Assembly (NCBI GenBank): GCA_023399155.1
Contig: JAEWQP010000004.1
Span: 62,001 to 126,000 of the forward strand
Direction: 5' to 3'
From: Verrucomicrobiota bacterium
Lineage (GTDB): Bacteria; Verrucomicrobiota; Verrucomicrobiia; Opitutales; Opitutaceae
Length of the DNA stretch: 64,000 bases
The notes below the pieces were generated by a model. That model did not search any database. It was given only the letters and a program-made list of their open reading frames with translations, and had not been told where the DNA came from. The position numbers and the translations under genes are program-made. Positions 62,087 to 64,000 of this stretch are shown here, piece by piece (positions within the stretch are counted from its first letter, which is position 1; the number at the start of each line of letters is the position of its first letter).

Positions 62087-63262
62087 CTAGCCCGCCTGGC
62101 GCAGGTCCGTCTCGATCTCGCGAATCCGCTCCAGGGCGCGCTCATGGGCGTCGGGCTGCGAGTCCGGGACCTCCTTGAGGCGCGCGATGGCCTCCTCGGG
62201 CCGGCCGAGACCATTGAGGGCCTCGGCCTGGGCGAGAAGCGCGCCGATCCAGTGCCGCACCATGCGTTCATCGCCCGAGGCGATCCTGCCGGCGCGGTCG
62301 GCCGCCTCCAGGGCGCGGCCAAGCTCGCCGGTCTCCATGTAGTCGCGGCAAAGATCCATCAGTCCACGGCTCGCGATCGCGGGCACGAGCGCTGCCGTCG
62401 GCAGGTCCGGCAGCGCGGCCAGCCTCGTGCGGCCCTGCTCGCGATGTCCGGAGCGCAGCTCGCACATGCCGAGCAGGCGCTGGAAGTAGGGATTGCGCGG
62501 ATACCGATGGACCAGGCGTCCCATGGCGACCCGGGCGGCTTCCGCATCATCAGCGAGGCCGATCTGCAGGATGCACAGGTAAAACGTGGCGTCATTGGCT
62601 GTGAGGACCGCGTGCGTGCTCGCCTCGTTCAGGTACTTGAAACCGAGGTGGAGATCCCCGGTCGCATTCATCATGCGCGCGAGCGGCTTGAGCATCGGCG
62701 GTGTGCGCGCCAGGTAGCACTCCAGCACGCCGGCGGGCATCATGGCCTCGGGGTGATCGGGGTGATCCTTGAGCACGCGCAGCGTGAGGGTGCGGCCGGC
62801 GCGCACGCGCCAGAAGGCCTTCCACCAACGCTGATGCTCGGCGTAGTAGCCGCCAAGTGTGAGGTGACTCAGGGCCGCGAGGAGGACCACGTCGGGATCG
62901 CGGGGATTTCGCCGCAGGGCTTTCTGGGTCTTGTCGAGCAGGGCGTGCGCCTCCGTCTCGAAGGTCTCCGTGAGTGCCACGTCGACCTCCATGTAGGATT
63001 GCATCCAATACAATCGTGCCACCGTGATGAACTCCGGGAGCAGGGACCCGGGGTAGGCCGCATCGAGCGCCGCGATGTGCTGGTCGGCGTCGTCCTCCAG
63101 GTTGTAGCAGCTGTCCAGGACCTCCTGGAGGCGGGCATGCGGCACGCCGTTGAACGCATCGCGCGGCTCGGCGGCGGAAGCATTCCGCGCCCACGTGGCC
63201 ACGAGGGCGCAGAGCAGGGCGAGCGCGGCGCCGCGGATGCCGGCGAGGAGACGGCGGGGCAT
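62087..63262 (-). CDS. Exported TPR-repeat protein
   Basis: A 391-residue protein with a signal peptide (about 1-30, LLAGIRGAALALLCALVATW) and an otherwise helical body. Tetratricopeptide-like helices are clearest in the C-terminal half (GLMDLCRDYMETGELGRALE, GALLAQAEALNGLGRPEEAI), with the typical G-x-P-E-E-A turns. The middle has a family-specific block around YYAEHQRWWKAFWRVRAGRT (about 150). TPR proteins of this kind act as envelope scaffolds; no partner can be named. It lies between the HEAT-FGE protein (convergent) and kup (same strand). Confidence 0.75.
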   Translation of the reverse strand: MPRRLLAGIRGAALALLCALVATWARNASAAEPRDAFNGVPHARLQEVLDSCYNLEDDADQHIAALDAAYPGSLLPEFITVARLYWMQSYMEVDVALTETFETEAHALLDKTQKALRRNPRDPDVVLLAALSHLTLGGYYAEHQRWWKAFWRVRAGRTLTLRVLKDHPDHPEAMMPAGVLECYLARTPPMLKPLARMMNATGDLHLGFKYLNEASTHAVLTANDATFYLCILQIGLADDAEAARVAMGRLVHRYPRNPYFQRLLGMCELRSGHREQGRTRLAALPDLPTAALVPAIASRGLMDLCRDYMETGELGRALEAADRAGRIASGDERMVRHWIGALLAQAEALNGLGRPEEAIARLKEVPDSQPDAHERALERIREIETDLRQAG

Positions 63263-63314
63263 GGCGCCATTCCACGACCCCGGGCGGACACGGCAATAGT
63301 GAATGTTCGCGGGG

Positions 63315-64000
63315 CTACAGCACCACCGGCAGGCCCACCTCGATGATCTGCGAGGGTTCGATGCGGTAGTAATCTCGGGCGGGGCGCGCGTTGCGGCTCA
63401 TCCAGCCGTAGAGCGCCTTCTGCCAGCGCCACATCTTCGTGTCGCCGCCCGAGATGATCATCTCGCGATTGAAGTAGTAGATCACGCCGCTCGTCTTGAT
63501 CGGCACCCCCTGGGCGCGGACCCGTTCCATGAGTTCCTCCACGTCGGGCGATTCCATGTATCCGTAGCGGCCCACCACGCGCCAGATGCCCTCGCCGATC
63601 TCGCGCACGGTCAGGCGCTCGTCGTCGGGGATGCTGGGGATCTCCTCGGTGATGATCGTGAGCAGCACCACCTTCTCATGGAGCACCTTGTTTGCCTTGA
63701 GGTGGTGCAGGAGCACGAGCGGCGTGCCCTTGCCACTGCCGGCCATGAAGACCGCGCCGCCACGAACGCGCTTGATGTGCTCGCTGCGGGCGATGTCCAC
63801 GAGTTCCTCCTCCGTCACCTCGTTTGAGTAGACGCGGCGGAAGATCTCCGCCTTGCCGGTCTTCCAGGTGTGCATCACCGCGACCATGCCGATGGCGATC
63901 GCGATCGGGAACCAGCCGCCCTGGGCGAGCTTCATCAGGTTTGAACCAAAAAAGGCCAGGTCGAAGATGATGAACGCGGTGCACAGGGCGAGCGACCCGA
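63315..64000 (-). CDS. kup: Kup potassium uptake protein, C-terminal part
   Basis: The C-terminal 228 residues of a KUP-type K+ transporter; the frame is open to the right edge, so the gene starts outside the window. Visible are the last membrane helices (TAFIIFDLAFFGSNLMKLAQ and GGWFPIAIAIGMVAVMHTWK) and the cytoplasmic domain with VRGGAVFMAGSGKGTPLVLL and LLTIITEEIPSIPDDERLTV. Conserved GGW-x-P and the V-x-G-x-A-V-F-M block identify the family. Kup proteins carry K+ with protons. The distal end is 52 bases from the TPR gene. Confidence 0.92.
   Translation of the reverse strand, partial: GSLALCTAFIIFDLAFFGSNLMKLAQGGWFPIAIAIGMVAVMHTWKTGKAEIFRRVYSNEVTEEELVDIARSEHIKRVRGGAVFMAGSGKGTPLVLLHHLKANKVLHEKVVLLTIITEEIPSIPDDERLTVREIGEGIWRVVGRYGYMESPDVEELMERVRAQGVPIKTSGVIYYFNREMIISGGDTKMWRWQKALYGWMSRNARPARDYYRIEPSQIIEVGLPVVL

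Overview
The window is high-GC, gene-dense bacterial chromosome with 43 protein genes that I can support and one tRNA. No single marker names the organism. The gene content (hom-lysC-thrC, TIGR00977-type citramalate synthase, a PEP-CTERM-like secreted protein, a very large OB-repeat hybrid kinase, DUF2339 and DUF2062 proteins) and the many small intergenic repeats fit Verrucomicrobiota, most likely Opitutaceae. That placement is an inference from gene style and was not tested by a search.

Layout. 1-7.0 kb: end of plsY, then hom, lysC, thrC and cimA, giving aspartate-family amino acids plus a citramalate route to 2-oxobutyrate. 7.8-13.4 kb: a polyprenyl-phosphate sugar transferase, a RapA-type SWI/SNF ATPase and a small glycosyltransferase. 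13.6-17.9 kb: a MacAB/Lol-like export operon (adaptor, ATPase, two different permeases). 18.3-21.5 kb: an NAD+ DNA ligase with a signal peptide and a PEP-CTERM-like protein. 21.6-24.5 kb: rpsO-pnp on the minus strand. 24.8-28.0 kb: a YcaQ-type DNA glycosylase, a secreted EEP-family phosphoesterase and a cytochrome c. 28.3-36.7 kb: an approximately 1770-residue hybrid kinase, a BamE-like lipoprotein and transketolase. 36.9-38.5 kb: rpsP, then trmD-rplS. 38.6-46.4 kb: ychF, rhomboid protease, serine hydrolase, methyltransferase, SMP-30 protein and ilvB. 46.8-52.6 kb: a YmdB-type phosphoesterase, an ATPase plus TOPRIM-like gene pair, and a DUF2339 membrane protein. 52.6 kb: tRNA-Arg(CCT) followed by repeats that contain a second copy of its 3' end. 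53.2-64 kb: GH43 hydrolase, a small membrane protein, DUF2062 protein, pyruvate carboxylase, a HEAT plus FGE-like fusion, a TPR protein and the C-terminal part of Kup.

How the genes work together. hom, lysC and thrC make threonine. cimA supplies 2-oxobutyrate from pyruvate, and ilvB uses 2-oxobutyrate or pyruvate for isoleucine and valine; pyruvate carboxylase feeds oxaloacetate and therefore aspartate. Translation and RNA genes (rpsO, pnp, rpsP, trmD, rplS, ychF, tRNA-Arg) are spread through the window.

Non-coding content is unusually structured: long inverted repeats built on a CACAGAG word, an approximately 100-bp element with imperfect terminal inverted repeats (two copies, each just upstream of a gene), and two families of heptamer arrays (GAATGNN, and units ending in GC of the TGAACGC type). 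The best candidate for an undescribed system is the ABC-type ATPase with its TOPRIM/DUF4276-like partner at 47.7-49.4 kb; the next are the exported DNA ligase and the tRNA-linked repeat array.
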